Origin: Lutjanus erythropterus
Lineage: Eukaryota > Chordata > Actinopteri > Lutjaniformes > Lutjanidae
NCBI GenBank assembly: GCA_020091685.1
Contig: CM034607.1
Location: 18,839,221-18,903,220 of the forward strand
Direction of reading: 5' to 3'
Length of the DNA stretch: 64,000 nt
This document shows positions 11,991-24,480 of this stretch, in pieces (positions within the stretch are counted from its first letter, which is position 1; each line of letters opens with the position of its first letter). A model generated the notes under the pieces. That model made no database searches. It was not told the origin of the DNA and was given only the letters and a program-made list of their open reading frames with translations. The position numbers and the translations under genes are program-made.

Positions 11991-12979
11991 CATGAAAAAT
12001 TGTTTTAAGAAACAAAAATAAAAGTTTAAAATCCTCCATTGCTCCCCACTTTTGCATACTTGTCCATTCACTTTATTCATTCATTCATTCCCAATAAAAC
12101 TGAAGTGAATAGATTATTTTTTTGTGGTTCTTCAGGATAATTTTTTTTGTTGAAGGGAAGAAAATACAGAAAACTCACAGTTAATTAAGTCTGCAAATTA
12201 TCTTTTGTAACCTGGACAGTTTTTCTGGGAAGTCAGTGTTGACTTTTCAAATGTTAGACTTCACTGCTCTGACCACGACAATCAAAAGTCCTTTTTATAT
12301 CCATGGTACTGGGGCAGTGACAGAAGTTTCAACAACAGATATCTTAAATCCTTTTTAGATTAAACCAAATCTCTGCACATAGATTCTGTGAACAGTAAGT
12401 ATACAGATACTTTAGATTTGTTCTTATTTAAATGAACTTCTCCTTACAGATGTGGGGAGAAGTGCACAGACACAGGACGCGCTGCTCAAACAGACCACAG
12501 GAAAAGATGTCTTGCAAAACGTCTTCAACTATTTGAACAAGTTCTGGATAAACAGTTTCAAGCTTCTCTGCAGTTCAAGACATTTTTCAGAACCGTTCAG
12601 CACGTTCTGGTCGACTATCTCCTCTTAATTAGGAAGTTGTACCATCACAATCCACCAGGGACAAACGTCTATGAATGAATTCCTTTGAAAGATTTTAGTG
12701 CCTGTTTCAATAACATCATGTGTACTCCTTTATGATGACATTCTGCCGTTGAAACTCAAACACAAACTTCATGAATGTTAACCCACATTTTCAACATCCT
12801 TCAAAACTGATGAAACGCCAAGAAACGCGGGGCCTAATTTTCAGCAGCCACGGAGGCTGCAGTTAATGGAGCAACGCTCGGCTTTCATCTTTCTCCCGTG
12901 AGTTGTAGTGCAATCATATCATTAAAAGCTCTGCGTTAGGTAATTTGTGAAGAGTGACAGGTTGTTGTTGCTGGCTGAA

Positions 12980-12981
<2 letters not shown>
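11991..12981. other. gene-free, no recognised element
   Basis: AT-rich sequence with T-runs near 12117 and 12141. No gene or clear repeat is seen. Confidence 0.5.
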
Positions 12982-13038
<57 letters not shown>

Positions 13039-13046
13039 TACACACA
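12982..13046. repeat. (GT)n microsatellite
   Basis: Perfect GT from 12982 to 13030, continued imperfectly to about 13046 where it turns into CA. It gives rise to the Cys-Val and His-Thr frames overlapping it. Confidence 0.95.
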
Positions 13047-14446
13047 AACACTTTCTTGTCTTTTCCTCCTGCTCCTCGCTTCCTCTTTCTCCCGCTGGCC
13101 TCGCCCTGGTTCAGGCAGTGTGTTCCAATGCATGGGAAATAATTGGTCATCCCTTTCATCATGGGATTATGAGAATAAATCTCCTTTTGGAGCGGAGCAG
13201 CGCTAACAGTCATTGAAATCCTGTTACATGGGGTATTATCCTGCAATTAATTGCTTTTTCCAAACGCTAAGCTCTTCTCTCCCTCTCGTGTTCGCACACT
13301 TTGATAAATTTACTACTGGTTGACTCACTCTGGAAAGAGGTTGGGGGTTATGGGACTTGTAGAGGGGATTGGTAACAAATAAGAGTTTTTTTTTTCTGTA
13401 GATCTATCTCCCTTTCTGTCATTAATGATGATCCAACCTCTTATGTTTTGGCTGGAGGATGTACTTTGTGTCCTCGCTTATTGAAATGAAGAGGAACTGT
13501 GGATCTGCTCACTTCAGAATTTAATTTAGTGTAGGTATGTCAAAAGCAGACGCCCCTTTTGAACAGCAGCTGTAGCTTATCTTTCATCAAAGAGCATACA
13601 GGAGATTAATGTTGGATGACATTTTCATGTGCCATCCTCTGAGGCACTATTTGTAAAAGAATACTTTTAACGGCTCAGTTCAAATAAATCAAAGCAAGTG
13701 ACACCAGCGGAAATTGTGTGCGAGGGAACATAAAGTAGAGAGAAAACAACACGTGAAAATGTTTATGTGTTTTTAGCTGTGCTAACTGAATCAGTCATGG
13801 ACAGATCTCAACACTTGAATCCATGATTTTATGCAGATATTCGTGGTTCTCAAATGACGACTTTCCTCTAGCACCCACATGAGGTTGACATTTTTGGTTT
13901 TACGTGAAACATTTTAACAACTATTGCCATCAAATTTCATGCAGATATTGGGCTTCCAGTCAGAACAAAGTATAAGTTTGGACTTTAATGAGTCCAGAAC
14001 TTGTCATCTAGTATCATTATCATAATTTAAAATTGCCCAATACTTCAGTAAAGGACCAAATACTTGCAAAACTGTTGCGTGAGGTAATTTTAGCCTAAAG
14101 GCCTGGTGGGAATTCAGCTAGAACCCAGGACATACCAATCAAGTCTTCACTGAGGATAATGAGACAGAGCTTGTGGACCATGTATAAATCTAGCTCTGAT
14201 GTTTCATAGTCATTGCCATGAGATGTCATGAGCTGGCATTTGAGTTGGCACAAAGAAATGACATTGTTGTCCCTGTGAGCATCATCAAAGAGGAAAAAGT
14301 AGGTTAGGTCTATGTATATTTATTTTTTTATTTTTATTTTTTTTTTTTAAGTAATTTTTGAAAACTGATTATTTAAGATCCAGGGATACCACATCCATAA
14401 ATATGCCCCATATTTTTGTTTGGTACATAAGCATCATGTCCTCACT
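13047..14446. other. gene-free; complex block near 13110-13262 and an old repeat near 13890-14090
   Basis: 13110-13262 is complex sequence with ATGCAT, AATAATTG and CAATTAATTG homeodomain-type cores, and 13540-13720 has a TCF-type ATCAAAG; both could be regulatory. 13890-14090 contains phrases (GCCATCAAATTTCATGCAGATATT; CCAAATACTTGCAAAACT) shared with 53370-53780 and belonging to one dispersed repeat. No gene is supported. Confidence 0.4.
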
Positions 14447-14642
14447 TTAAAGGGACAGCTCACTCCAGCATCAAAAATACATATTTTTCCCCAGCCCTGT
14501 AGTGCTTTCTAATAGAAAGAAAGTAGTTCTGGTAGATCTACTGCAGGAAGAAAATAGTTCCTACATGCAAATGCTCACACCAAGGTGATGATTTTTGGAA
14601 AGAGACACTGGTTTTGAATTTTTCTAAATGCTGGCCCTTTAA
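14447..14642. mobile_element. TTAA-flanked MITE (family A)
   Basis: Begins at TTAA 14447-14450 with AGGGACAGCTCACTCC and ends with the inverted GGAGT-like end CTGGCCCTTTAA (TTAA at 14639-14642). It is a 196-bp non-coding member of the family also found at 40957-41650 and 43234-43563. Confidence 0.75.
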
Positions 14643-14868
14643 AGACTACGTTAAAGACAAGTAAAAACTGGCTCAACTCATCCCACTCTCCCCATGTTGT
14701 TTAGATGATTAAATTAGTTGACTAAACAATTCCCATTACACTAATCTGATGTTAAATGTAACATCTAACATGGTCAGCTTTCTACCTGCCATACACGAGC
14801 TTGTTAGCATTGTCACTGTTAGCATGTTACCACGCTGGCAGTAGCATTTAGCTCAAAGCACCACTGTA
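14643..14868. repeat. fragment of dispersed repeat
   Basis: About 14740-14868 carries TTGTTAGCATTGTCACTGTT, GTTAGCATGTTACCACGCTG and TAGCATTTAGCTCAAAGC. These are phrases of the same dispersed fish repeat seen at 53370-53780. Boundaries are not resolved. Confidence 0.5.
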
Positions 14869-15159
14869 TCTTAAACTAAGGCTGGGTATTGGTACTCAGT
14901 ACCTTTAAGGTATCGTTTGCCACAGCAGCGACAACCATACAGTCTGTGGTCTAGTGAAGTTGAGCTCGGTGTATTTGATGGAGTTGCCAAGCGTTGTATA
15001 CACTATACATGTGCAGTGTCTTTAAAAAGCTAAATGCATCAAATGTGGTACAAATGCTTCTATTCACATGATGGGTATTGAATATAGTACTCTTTTGGTA
15101 TCACTTTAAGAGTGTTGGCATTGGTACTGGTGTCATCATTTTATAAATAATACCCAGCT
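14869..15159. mobile_element. MITE with GGCTGGGTATT terminal inverted repeats
   Basis: GGCTGGGTATT (14880-14890) pairs with AATACCCAGCT ending at 15159. An identical 8-mer, CCACTGTA, stands at 14861-14868 and directly after the right terminus at 15160-15167, as an hAT-type target duplication would. This leaves 11 unexplained bases between the left 8-mer and the obvious left terminus. The interior has GGTACT/AGTACC motifs and no coding capacity. Confidence 0.65.
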
Positions 15160-15754
15160 CCACTGTAAATTGAGTCGTGTTTTATTTTTCTGGATTTTTT
15201 CCAGATTATTAACAATCTTTCAGTGTCCTCTCAATATTCTTCTCTCAGGGACAGGCCTATAGGACAGTGTTTAATGTGAACAGTTTCTACAATAAATGTA
15301 CAGTGAATGAGGCAGTTGTGAATCAAGGCTGCAGCTCCTCATCACCAAAGTGGAAAAGGGCCTAAAACTCAAGTGAGCATGAACTTCACAAACTCAAAAC
15401 CAAAATCTGCCCGGTGTTTCCCAACCATTGTCTGGAAGCTGAAGCAGTAACCGTTAACAGCAGCTTTGTAGACAGCTGGACATCATTTACTCTTTGATCT
15501 GAACTCTTTCTCCTACACCTCCCTACTTCCTCACTGTCCAAAAAAGGTCACCAACAATAATGAAAGCTCCCTCTTCTCTTCTCAGCTGAGCAATAAATGA
15601 CGATCACTTCTTCATTCCATTTCTCAATCGGTGTTTTCTCATTCCACTGAGAGTGACATCATGGGCTCGTCCTGGCTGAGCGGAGACTGCTTGTGTAACC
15701 TCGCTGAAGGGCTGGTGACAGTATGGTAGTGACGTGTGTGTGTTGTGGCCACAT
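15160..15754. other. gene-free, no recognised element
   Basis: No gene or boundary-defined repeat. GT-rich sequence at 15731-15745 faces the alternating tract that follows. Confidence 0.5.
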
Positions 15755-15784
15755 CGCGCGCGCACACACACACACGTGTACACA
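15755..15784. repeat. 30-bp alternating CG/CA tract (Z-DNA-prone)
   Basis: Every step from 15755 to 15784 alternates pyrimidine and purine: four CG dinucleotides, then CA repeats, then CGTGTACACA. CG-rich alternating tracts are the sequences most prone to the Z form. Confidence 0.85.
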
Positions 15785-17084
15785 ATTGCCGTCCACTTCC
15801 CATTAGCAACAGGAAACCCCTTGAGTCATCCTGGAGTGGAGCTCTGAGTGTAAGGCAAACTATTTCAGTGAAATCATGTGTTGATATGTGACAGAAGACG
15901 AAGTTAAGAAATAATGTTCTTAGCAAATGAAGGGAAGTGAGCAGATAGTTTCAAATGAAATTTGCTGATGAAGCTTTAAGGAGAATACCTGGTATATGTT
16001 TGACCTTTCCAGTAAAGCCGTGCCATTACTTACTTACTTTTTCAGTTTCAATTTAATGGGTAAAATTGCATTTCCTCATTCTGCTGCAGCACAATGGAGA
16101 AATCCTACAAGTCTAAAGTCAGTAACATCAGAGAATTTCTTCAAAGTGACCTCATACAGATGGTTTCTTGGTCATTTTTAGCCTGCCTTATGTCACACCT
16201 TCATTTCTGAATGTGCTGTGTTTGTCTGGCTTTATTGTTTGTGTAGTCTGTATGTTCGAGAGCCACAAGAGACATGAATTAATTGTGTTTTTAACTGTAA
16301 TGATTGTAACAGAGTTACAGAACAGAATAATTTCAGTCATCCAATAAAATAAATTAACTGGTCAAACCGGTCATTTCAATTAAATCATGTGTTTGGTATT
16401 AGCAGCTGAGTTACATAACTGGTTGTGTCATTATAATTACATGGATGAGAGGGGTTTGTACGATTTATGTGCAAATATGGACTTAGTTATCGCATGAGGC
16501 AACAATAAGGTTAACCATGTTTGAAAAAAGTGTTTAATAAGTGAAAAAACATAAGGAATGCAGAAGCTTCCATACAAGGCACTGCATGATTTGATTGAGT
16601 ATGAAAATGATGTGAAACTTGTGCAATGGACTTCACCAGAGTTCAGAATGGACTTTTTTCATGGCCAAGTCAGTTTGTTTCTTTGTCTTTTCCTCATCCG
16701 AAGACAAAGGGGATGTGATCATGTATATGAAAAAGGTTAAATGCTAATTAACATGACAGACAGTTCTGTGGAGCCTGCAGGTCACTGTTTAATTCAGGTA
16801 TACTGAATAGAATTTTTTTTTTTTAATATGCTATTTATATTTGAGATATTTTACTTGGTCTATTTGGTATATTTCCCACTGGGAATTTTGCTGTTTCTCT
16901 TTTCATCTGCAGGACAACTACACATGATACCAGCAGAAAGCTGGCAAATCCTGACTGACGTGAACCCTGGCTTTCACAGTCACCAGATCTCAACCGAAAC
17001 TGAACATCGATGGGGGATTATATTGTAAACCAATGTATTCTTCAACTTAATCAAAAAAACTAAGGAGGGAGGAAACGGAGGGAA
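15785..17084. other. gene-free, no recognised element
   Basis: AT-rich sequence. The 60-66-codon frames (for example from 16558 and 16828) show no domain and no convincing splice context. Confidence 0.5.
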
Positions 17085-17285
17085 TATAGAAGAGCAGTTC
17101 TGTTCCCAGCCTCTGGGGATATATTAGCCAGTGCATACACAAATTGCCGGTCACAAGCCCAGATGGGAAGGGCATCCTGTGTAAAAGCCTATGCCTCGGT
17201 ATGTGGATCCATACCGAGTTATGCCCAGCGAACAGATGATCTGCTGCGAAGACCCCTAATGGGAGCAGCAAAAAGACAAAGAAAA
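17085..17285 (+). pseudogene. LINE 3'-end fragment
   Basis: The wording (CGGTCACAAGCCCAGATGGG, AAGGGCATCCTGTGTAAAA, TATGCCTCGGTATGTGGATC, then CTGCTGCGAAGACCCCTAAT and GGGAGCAGCAAAAAGACAAA) corresponds to the 3' region of a LINE family common in fish genomes, ending in an A-rich tail. This identification is from memory. It is non-coding and degraded. Confidence 0.6.
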
Positions 17286-20052
17286 TCCTTTGGAAGATTG
17301 ATCCAAGTCTACACTGAGGAACACTGAAGCTGTATTGGTGGCTTGCGAAGGACTGACACCTTACTGAGACACTTCATGTCAGCCCTGGACAATACCACAA
17401 TTCAATACCAAGTACTACCAAGACTATAATCCACCAGTATTAATACCCAAATCCCAACTCAGCAACCACAGTATCAATACTTCATGAATCAATCCAGCCT
17501 CGCCCATAATGTCCATAACACTGGCTCATTGCTGCAGCTTGGATCCAGTTTGAGTGTCTGGTATCAACCTACAGGGCAGTGAAGGGAACCTTGGTGAAAC
17601 CCTGGCACAAGCATTTCTTTAAAACCCCAGAAAAGGCTTTTTATCAGAGCATAACGCCATTGCTGACTTCTGCCTCTGGAAAACCGGGCACCCTGTCATT
17701 CCTTGCAGTCGCTCATGTTGGTATTTCGGTCAAGACTCTTTTTTTTCTGTCCTCACAGTGGTGGAATGAGCTCCCCATAAAATATGGACAGATGTCCACA
17801 GCTGCCACAGGCTGAAAGCCCACCTCCACCTCAATACCTCATTAAAAAAAATAAAAATGCACTCATGCACTTGCACCTCCTCTCAGAACAAGCTCTTATC
17901 TGTTTACTTGTTTTTGATGACATGTAGCTCGTGTGCCTTTGAATACACTCATTGTAATTACCTGTTAACAAAAGGGTCTGCAAAATGAATGCAACTTGGT
18001 GGTTCTTCCCTTTGTCACCCATCTCCACAGTAATTATGGTTTTTAGATTGAAGTAGATTGGTAAAATCGTACAATTCAAGTTTGAATATTCAGAAAGAAA
18101 CTGATTGTTAAAAAAACAATTTAAAAAAATCACTAAAAAGCACTTAAACGATCAATCTCAGAGTGCATTAAAGATGACAGAACACCTACAGCTGCATTCA
18201 AGAAGTTTCACCTCATTGTTGTCAGTATGAAGCAAAAAGATTGTGAACCTGCCAGGTAAAGTGATCACAAATATGTTATTACAGGAAAGATGAAGCAGAA
18301 CAGCATTGTCATCATCAATACGACCAAATATTTCCTTTTAACAGAAAAATAACCAATATTCTTCTGGTGAGAAATGTGTTATTCTTAGACAAATACAGAG
18401 AGCATCTCCACCCACAGTAAATGCATTGTTTGTTTGTCACAGTTTGTCATCACATTATTCATTACAAAACATTTTTGGTTTCAAATTTAAATAGATTTTT
18501 TTTTCTTGGGTTAAAATGAAGGTTACATCCGTTCCTACGAAACAGCTACGAGCTCTTAAAACTGCCACTTCACACGAAAACAGTGTCGTAGATGAAAAAT
18601 TTTACTTTCAGCTTAAGCTTTACATTTTCTCAGAAGGCCTTTGGGGAAGTCTTTGTGCTGAGTATGTGCAAACACGACAACTCCCCTGTGTGGGAACAAA
18701 TGTTTTCAATCAATGGGGAACCGTGTGTAGGTGTGTGTGTGTGTTCCCATGTAAAAACAATTAGTGGTCATGTGCTGTAAAATCTGAGCACAGCATATTG
18801 TAAAAATTAAAAGTATGTATTAAACTGCGGTTGAATTGCACAAATCATTCGTGTTGCCAAGAATCCAGCCTCTCTAATCTATCCAGGCCTGACTCAACCT
18901 AACAGATCAAAGAAACAGTGATGGACATATTGGGATAACTAGCAAAGGAAGGCAGACATCTTGGCCAGACTACAGTCTGGAGTCCATCCACATGAAACAA
19001 TCCCCAATCTGGGCTCCTGGTTTGATTGATTGTCCTTGAGGTCAGCCAGGGTTGTGAAAATATCGAGCATATTCAGTAGAGGTGGTTACTGTGGGCTGAT
19101 GACTAATTTTGGAGGAGACCTCAACATATTGAGTTCATTCAGTTCACAGTGTCTAGGAGCTTATGTCAAGATGTACAGTAGACCAGGGGAGTATCTCAGT
19201 CCCATAAGACCTTCTTTTTCTATCCTAAAGACAGAATTTATACCCTGACAGAAGAAATTCAACAATTTTTATTGCTAATATATATCTGAATATCCTGTGG
19301 CCCACTTCTATCTCCCACACTCTGCTTCTACATTCATAGCAAACTGTCAACTGTCCAAACACACAATGATAATGGCATAAAACCAGACATTCGAAGAAAA
19401 CAAGTTCTACTTTACAGAATTCATAAAAAGAAAAGTGGCAGCAGTCAGTATAATACTGATAGAGGAAGGTGATGGGCTTGTAAAAACATTATTGTTGCAT
19501 ACTGAATGGCTACTTCCTTTTATCCTCAAGTGATCTTTTTTCGGATGCTCAGAAATGCAGTCAAAGTTCAGCTGTAATTACAATAGTTCTGCAGACCAGC
19601 TATGGAAATGCTGATCTTGTGTCCTTACAGAAATGAAAATGTCTGAGGTAAAATGTGCTAGATTTCTACGCTAACTTAGATCTTCCAGTACACATGTGCT
19701 GGATATTCATATGATTTAAGAGATATCAGGAATTTCTAACAACTGTAATTTCTCCCAGTAGGTGAGCAACAAGACAAGGTCGAACACCTGATATATAGCT
19801 GGACCTTGTATGGATAATGAGCTCCTCAGGATGTAACTGTTCATGTCTATTCATATTGAAAGATCGACGGCCAATAGGAAAACTCTAACACTCAACGGAC
19901 AGACTTCTTCATTCAGTCAGTAAAGCTCCTTTTCCACACACATGGGCTGGCTTGGCTTGATTCAGGTTGACTCAACTCCATTACAACAGCAGCAACGACA
20001 GTGTTAAATGGGTAGCTCATCTGTTCAAAGAGAGCACAGAGGGTGTAACCGG
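17286..20052. other. gene-free; possible LINE remnant at 17530-17860
   Basis: The plus-strand frame 17579-17815 contains Trp-Trp-Asn-Glu-Leu-Pro near residue 62, similar to the x-W-N-x-L-P motif at the C-terminus of many LINE ORF2 proteins. The rest cannot be aligned by eye. Otherwise I see no gene, RNA gene or clear repeat. Confidence 0.35.
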
Positions 20053-20582
20053 TAGAGTTGGGCAATATGTTAAAAATTTAGCAAACAATCATTGTCAGCC
20101 CACCCATCGGCGATGGGCAATATCTTCGTCCCCTCTCCCCCATCTCCCGTCCTCTCGGGTCTCAGCTGTGCGCAAGCGGCAAATTCAGTATGTTACACAT
20201 GCTGTGTGCGTTCACTACGTCCAATAGATAAAATAAACTCACAAACTGTTGACAAATTACATGTTCCGTCACTTATTTTCCATTTCAAAATACAACCGCA
20301 CACCTTCTGAGTTCAAGTTTCTCTCTTTTACCGAACTAAGATGAGCTTAATTTGCTTGTTAACTCCTCGGAAAACACACTTAATTCAAACTCAACAGAAA
20401 AACATGTAAAAACTCACCAAAACCGTCTTTGTAGTCTGTCCACTCTTCCAACAATCGCCAACTCTGGTTTGGTCAAAATAAATCCTTAATCCACAGCACG
20501 AAAACAGTGTAAAGGGTCTGACTCTGCAGGCTGTTTTCCTCTCACTCGTCACCCAGCTCAGCTCACTCATGGACGGCTGAGT
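20053..20582. mobile_element. second, diverged copy of the hAT-like element at 5890-6499
   Basis: Same orientation as the first copy. Starts TAGAGTTGGGCAATATG. Shared interior blocks in order are CACCTTCTGAGTTCAAGTTT, CTCTTTTACCGAACTAAGA, TTCAAACTCAACAGA, CAACTCTGGTTTGGTCAAAA and CAGGCTGTTTTCCTCTCA. The right terminus is missing: homology stops near 20582. Substitutions and indels are many, so the two insertions are old. Confidence 0.8.
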
Positions 20583-22074
20583 GGATGTGTACTGCGCTGC
20601 TGGATGAAGAACAAACAGTACAAACAGGGGTGCATGAGAGAAACTAAACTTCAATCCACACAGATTCAGTTAGAAGCTACAAAAGTACTGAGAGCTGAAC
20701 ACAGAAAGTTTGTTTGAGTGGGAGAAGGGTTGGCTGTGGGTTGCAAGACGTCACTGCGACCCACTTGGAGGTGGGTCAGGCCTGCTTTGGCCCTACTTGG
20801 GTGATTGTCACAGCTCAGCACGATGTAACTGGCAATGGAAATGCAAATCAATGGCCAAACATGACAATGGAAAAGCCTTATAAGTCAGGGACAGACTTTC
20901 ACATTTATACAGCCAGCCAATAAAAGAGGCCTCATTAAACCAAAATGGTGACAAAGCCCTCTTCAGTAACACTTACATCTCAATAAAATCCTATATTAAC
21001 ACAAATACAACAAATTCAGCTAATTAAAAAGAAGCTAGACACCATTTGTTTGTGTCTGCCTTTGATTGTTATATCAACACAACTAGAGTAGGTAATTTAG
21101 GTCATTTGGGCGATGTGGTGTAACTATAAGGCAAACACACTCGGACTGACTGTTTTGGAATAGTGTGTGAAGAGTAATTGTTCTTCTCATTCTGGTAACA
21201 TTGCATGAATTCAGTGTTATTGGGATACCTGGATCAAATAGAGCCGCCATTAATGTTGTTAACAACACCTGTGCTTTTCCCGCCATCACAAGTCAAAATG
21301 TCTGCTGTGAGGAAAAGCCTATTAATCACACAAAGTGAATCTAACAGCTGTACTAGACCTGCCTGGGTTATAAAGTACACTGTCAAAGTTTCACCACCGC
21401 TGCTTATTTAGATCAACGTCTTTTTCTGCAGTATATTGAAAGCCATCCATCATCACCCTCAATGTGAAAAACAGCAACAAAAATCAGGAACAAGCACATG
21501 AAAAACACTTGTTCACTGCTTATCACCATCAGCATCTACAAATTAATCTAAGCTTGTGGTGAGGATCATTTAAAGGTAATTTTACTAGTTTTACTATTTC
21601 AAAACTGATCAAGATTTTACTTTCAAGTCAAGTCTTAAAGCAGGCAGTCTAGTAGTAAGCCGGCACTCGAGTTCTTGTCTCAAGTCTGCAGCTCTGCTCA
21701 GCGCAGCTCAAATGAAGAATAATTAACAGTGATGGCTGGCTGTCAGCCAGATCAGATTGAACTATTCTCAGAGCAGATCAATTCCCAGCCTCTCTTTACC
21801 GCTGCTGGTGGTGAGTGACTCAGCTAATTATAACAAGGGAGAGCATGCCCTGAATACTGTTTTCTCTTCTAGCTCACTGGCATGGGTATGTAGCCACACT
21901 CCCACACAGGCACTGTATACACACACACACACACACATAACACACACCCACGCACACCATGAGGTACACACTGATTGACCAGCTATATAATGCTAAAACC
22001 TGCAGTCCAGAACATAAACTATCTTGCATAAGAGTAACACAGCCTACACATGTAGTCTGGTGGATGATTCCAAC
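20583..22074. other. gene-free, small CA runs
   Basis: CA microsatellite near 21920-21937. No gene and no clear repeat boundary otherwise. Confidence 0.5.
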
Positions 22075-23012
22075 TTAAAGGCATGGTTCGGATTATTTGA
22101 AGTGGGGTTGTTTGAGGTACGTACCCATAGTCAGTGTATAAGCTACAATCAAAGATAAGAGGCACAAATACATCAAAAAATATATTGTTACATATAACTG
22201 TCACAAGGAACACAACGAATGAAATAAAGTGGTTCACAACGACTGCCTTGCTGGATCTGACAGCATTTTCTTACTTTCTGCATCTTTTGTTCTGTACAGC
22301 AAAACACAAATAACAAAATACTCAAAAGTAAATTACACATGTATTTCTAAAACATTTAATTGAAATACTGCCCATCTCTGGGGACAGTAGATGCCAGCTG
22401 ACATGCCCTCAGAGAAGACAACAAGCCAAGATGTTAAACACTAAACTGCTGCAGACAGGGTCAGCAACAAAAGGTGTTTAGGTCACTTAATGAAGGTCCA
22501 CCTAAAACAATCTATATAGATTTAAGTTTACTATACTTTACTATATATGTAGAATATTTTCACTGTGTTACTTGCCGTCAGACAGCCCTTTCTAATGCAA
22601 AATCACCATTAAAAAGTCAAAAATCGCTCTCTCTAAACCAACCCAGACAACCAGACAAAACCAACCAGACAAAACCAGTCATTTTACTTGCAGATTTGCT
22701 GGTCAACCACTGCCTCAATCTGTTAGTTTGTTTGTGTTGTCGTGTGACTTTGGTGAATCAGAACTATAATTTTAAAATACCTAAGTCATACATTAACACA
22801 AACAAAGTAACAGACTGAGACAGCAGTCGACCAGCAACTCCCTTGATCCGCAAGGTAAAATGACTGATTTCATCTTTGGAGTTTGGTTGGTTTGGGGAAA
22901 CCGCTATTTGGCTCGTACAATGGCGGTTTCCTGTTGGAAAAGTCTGTTTGATGGCAAATTAAAGCAATGAAAATATTCTAAATATAGCTTTTGATTTTTG
23001 TTAGGTGGGCCT
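22075..23012. mobile_element. foldback repeat (family B), with an insertion
   Basis: The left end (22075-22190) starts TTAAAGGCATGGTTCGGATT. Two long imperfect inverted arms follow at about 22496-22690 and 22845-23012: for example AGAATATTTTCACTGTGTTA on the left pairs with TAATTTGCCATC/AATATTTTCA on the reversed right, and TCTAAACCAACCCAG pairs with TTTGGTTGGTTTGGGG. A further copy lies at 57325-57700. The 22290-22381 block inside it belongs to a different family. No coding capacity. Confidence 0.65.
22290..22381 (-). mobile_element. short dispersed repeat (family C), minus orientation
   Basis: Read on the minus strand it gives CAGAGATGGGCAGTATTTCA, then TTACTTTTGAGTATTTTGT, then TTTGCTG. 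The same phrases in the same order occur on the plus strand at 44048-44137. The two are diverged copies of one element in opposite orientation. Confidence 0.75.
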
Positions 23013-24365
23013 TTTTTAAGTTGCTCTACTTTTTGTTTGTTTTGATCAAATAATCTAATTACATCTAATTCTAATTACACTGAAACAAATTGATATAACA
23101 CACACACACATGCAAGCACTTTAAGTTCATCACAGCCCAGCATGAGTCAGTCAGTTTTTCCACTGTATATCCAAACACTGTGTCACACATAAACAAGCAA
23201 CAAACATGCATCATCACTTTGATGTTCTCACACACCAGGTCTGCTCTATTGTCAGATAACAATAAACCTTTTTGGCCCTCCGTTGCTCTGCCACCCTTCC
23301 CCACAGTGACTGCTCATCCTGCTTTTTGAACTTCTTAAAAAGAGACAGCGAGAGAGAGGAAACCTGTTCCTGCAGTGCCTGCTCGACGGCATGACAAACA
23401 CACTTGCTCACAGTCAGGGACACACACACATCAATCAGTTGGTGAGTCACCTTATTCATAGGACGACCACTGCACAAAGAAAGAATGCAAGGCCTAAAAA
23501 TAACAGGCCATCATTCCTATGGAATCTGCGGCTCATCCATGTTTGGACGGCCTGCAGAGACAGGTTCACATGACCTTTTTGAGTCAAGCTGAGCCGAGCT
23601 GCTGTGACCTGCTTAAGCGTGTGACCTCGTGTGGAAGGAACTGTGTTGCAAATGCGAAAAGAAATGGTTTGGAACGGCATGCTTCTGTTTGGCAGGAGGG
23701 CTTGTGCAAAAGAGGGGTGATAGTGCGTACACACACACACACACACACAGGCCAGCTGGTGCTCTGTGTTTTAGTGAACGCTCAGTACTGCAGCCACCAT
23801 GCTTGTTCAACATAAAGCAGAGGAGAAAAGAGAACTCTTGCGCAACACACACATGTGCACACACTGAGACAAACACACGCTTACATGCACATTTCTAATT
23901 ACCTCACGCAGTCAGCTCATCTCATCACAGGAATGTTTTTGAAGCTGACTCGATACTGTACTTCTGCTTCTTACATTCTCAAGCAACAGTCCATAGTTCA
24001 CTGATTATACTTTTTTTTTCAAGAATATTGCATAATTTTCACACAGTTTGCACAGTATTGGCTCTCTTGTTTGTGGTAATTGGGTATACAAGTAGTTTTG
24101 TCTCTGTGAGCCCAGCTGCTATGATGTTGTTTACAGAGCCGCGCTGGCATATTTTATGTGAATGCTTATAGTCCAGCACCACTGAGGCTTTATGGGAGTG
24201 AGTCATATCCACATAACAAACAGGCTCCGCATGGGAAAATATCATGGTGATGTTAAAACTAGAGTTAAGGCTCATACACTGGAGCTTTGTACTGGCTAGT
24301 TCACACTTGAGGCACAACATTTGGAGAGCAAACACCTCAGGTGCTATACAGGACGTCTGTGGCAG
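23013..24365. other. gene-free, CA microsatellites
   Basis: (AC)n at 23729-23749 and near 23100. The frames overlapping 23456-23898 are partly CA-derived and have no recognisable domain. Confidence 0.5.
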
Positions 24366-24480
24366 AGGTGGGGGACTCCAGTCACATGACTTGACTCAAG
24401 TCAGACTTCAGTTGTAAATTTGACTAACATTAGTGAAGACTCGACTTGACTTTGACTTGGTATTCAGACTTTTTAAAATA
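24366..24480. repeat. ACTTGACT-rich dispersed repeat fragment
   Basis: Starts AGAGGTGGGGGACTCCAGTC and continues with repeated GACTTGACTC, GACTCGACTTGACTTTGACT words, as in a common fish MITE family that I recall. The right end is not defined. Confidence 0.5.
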
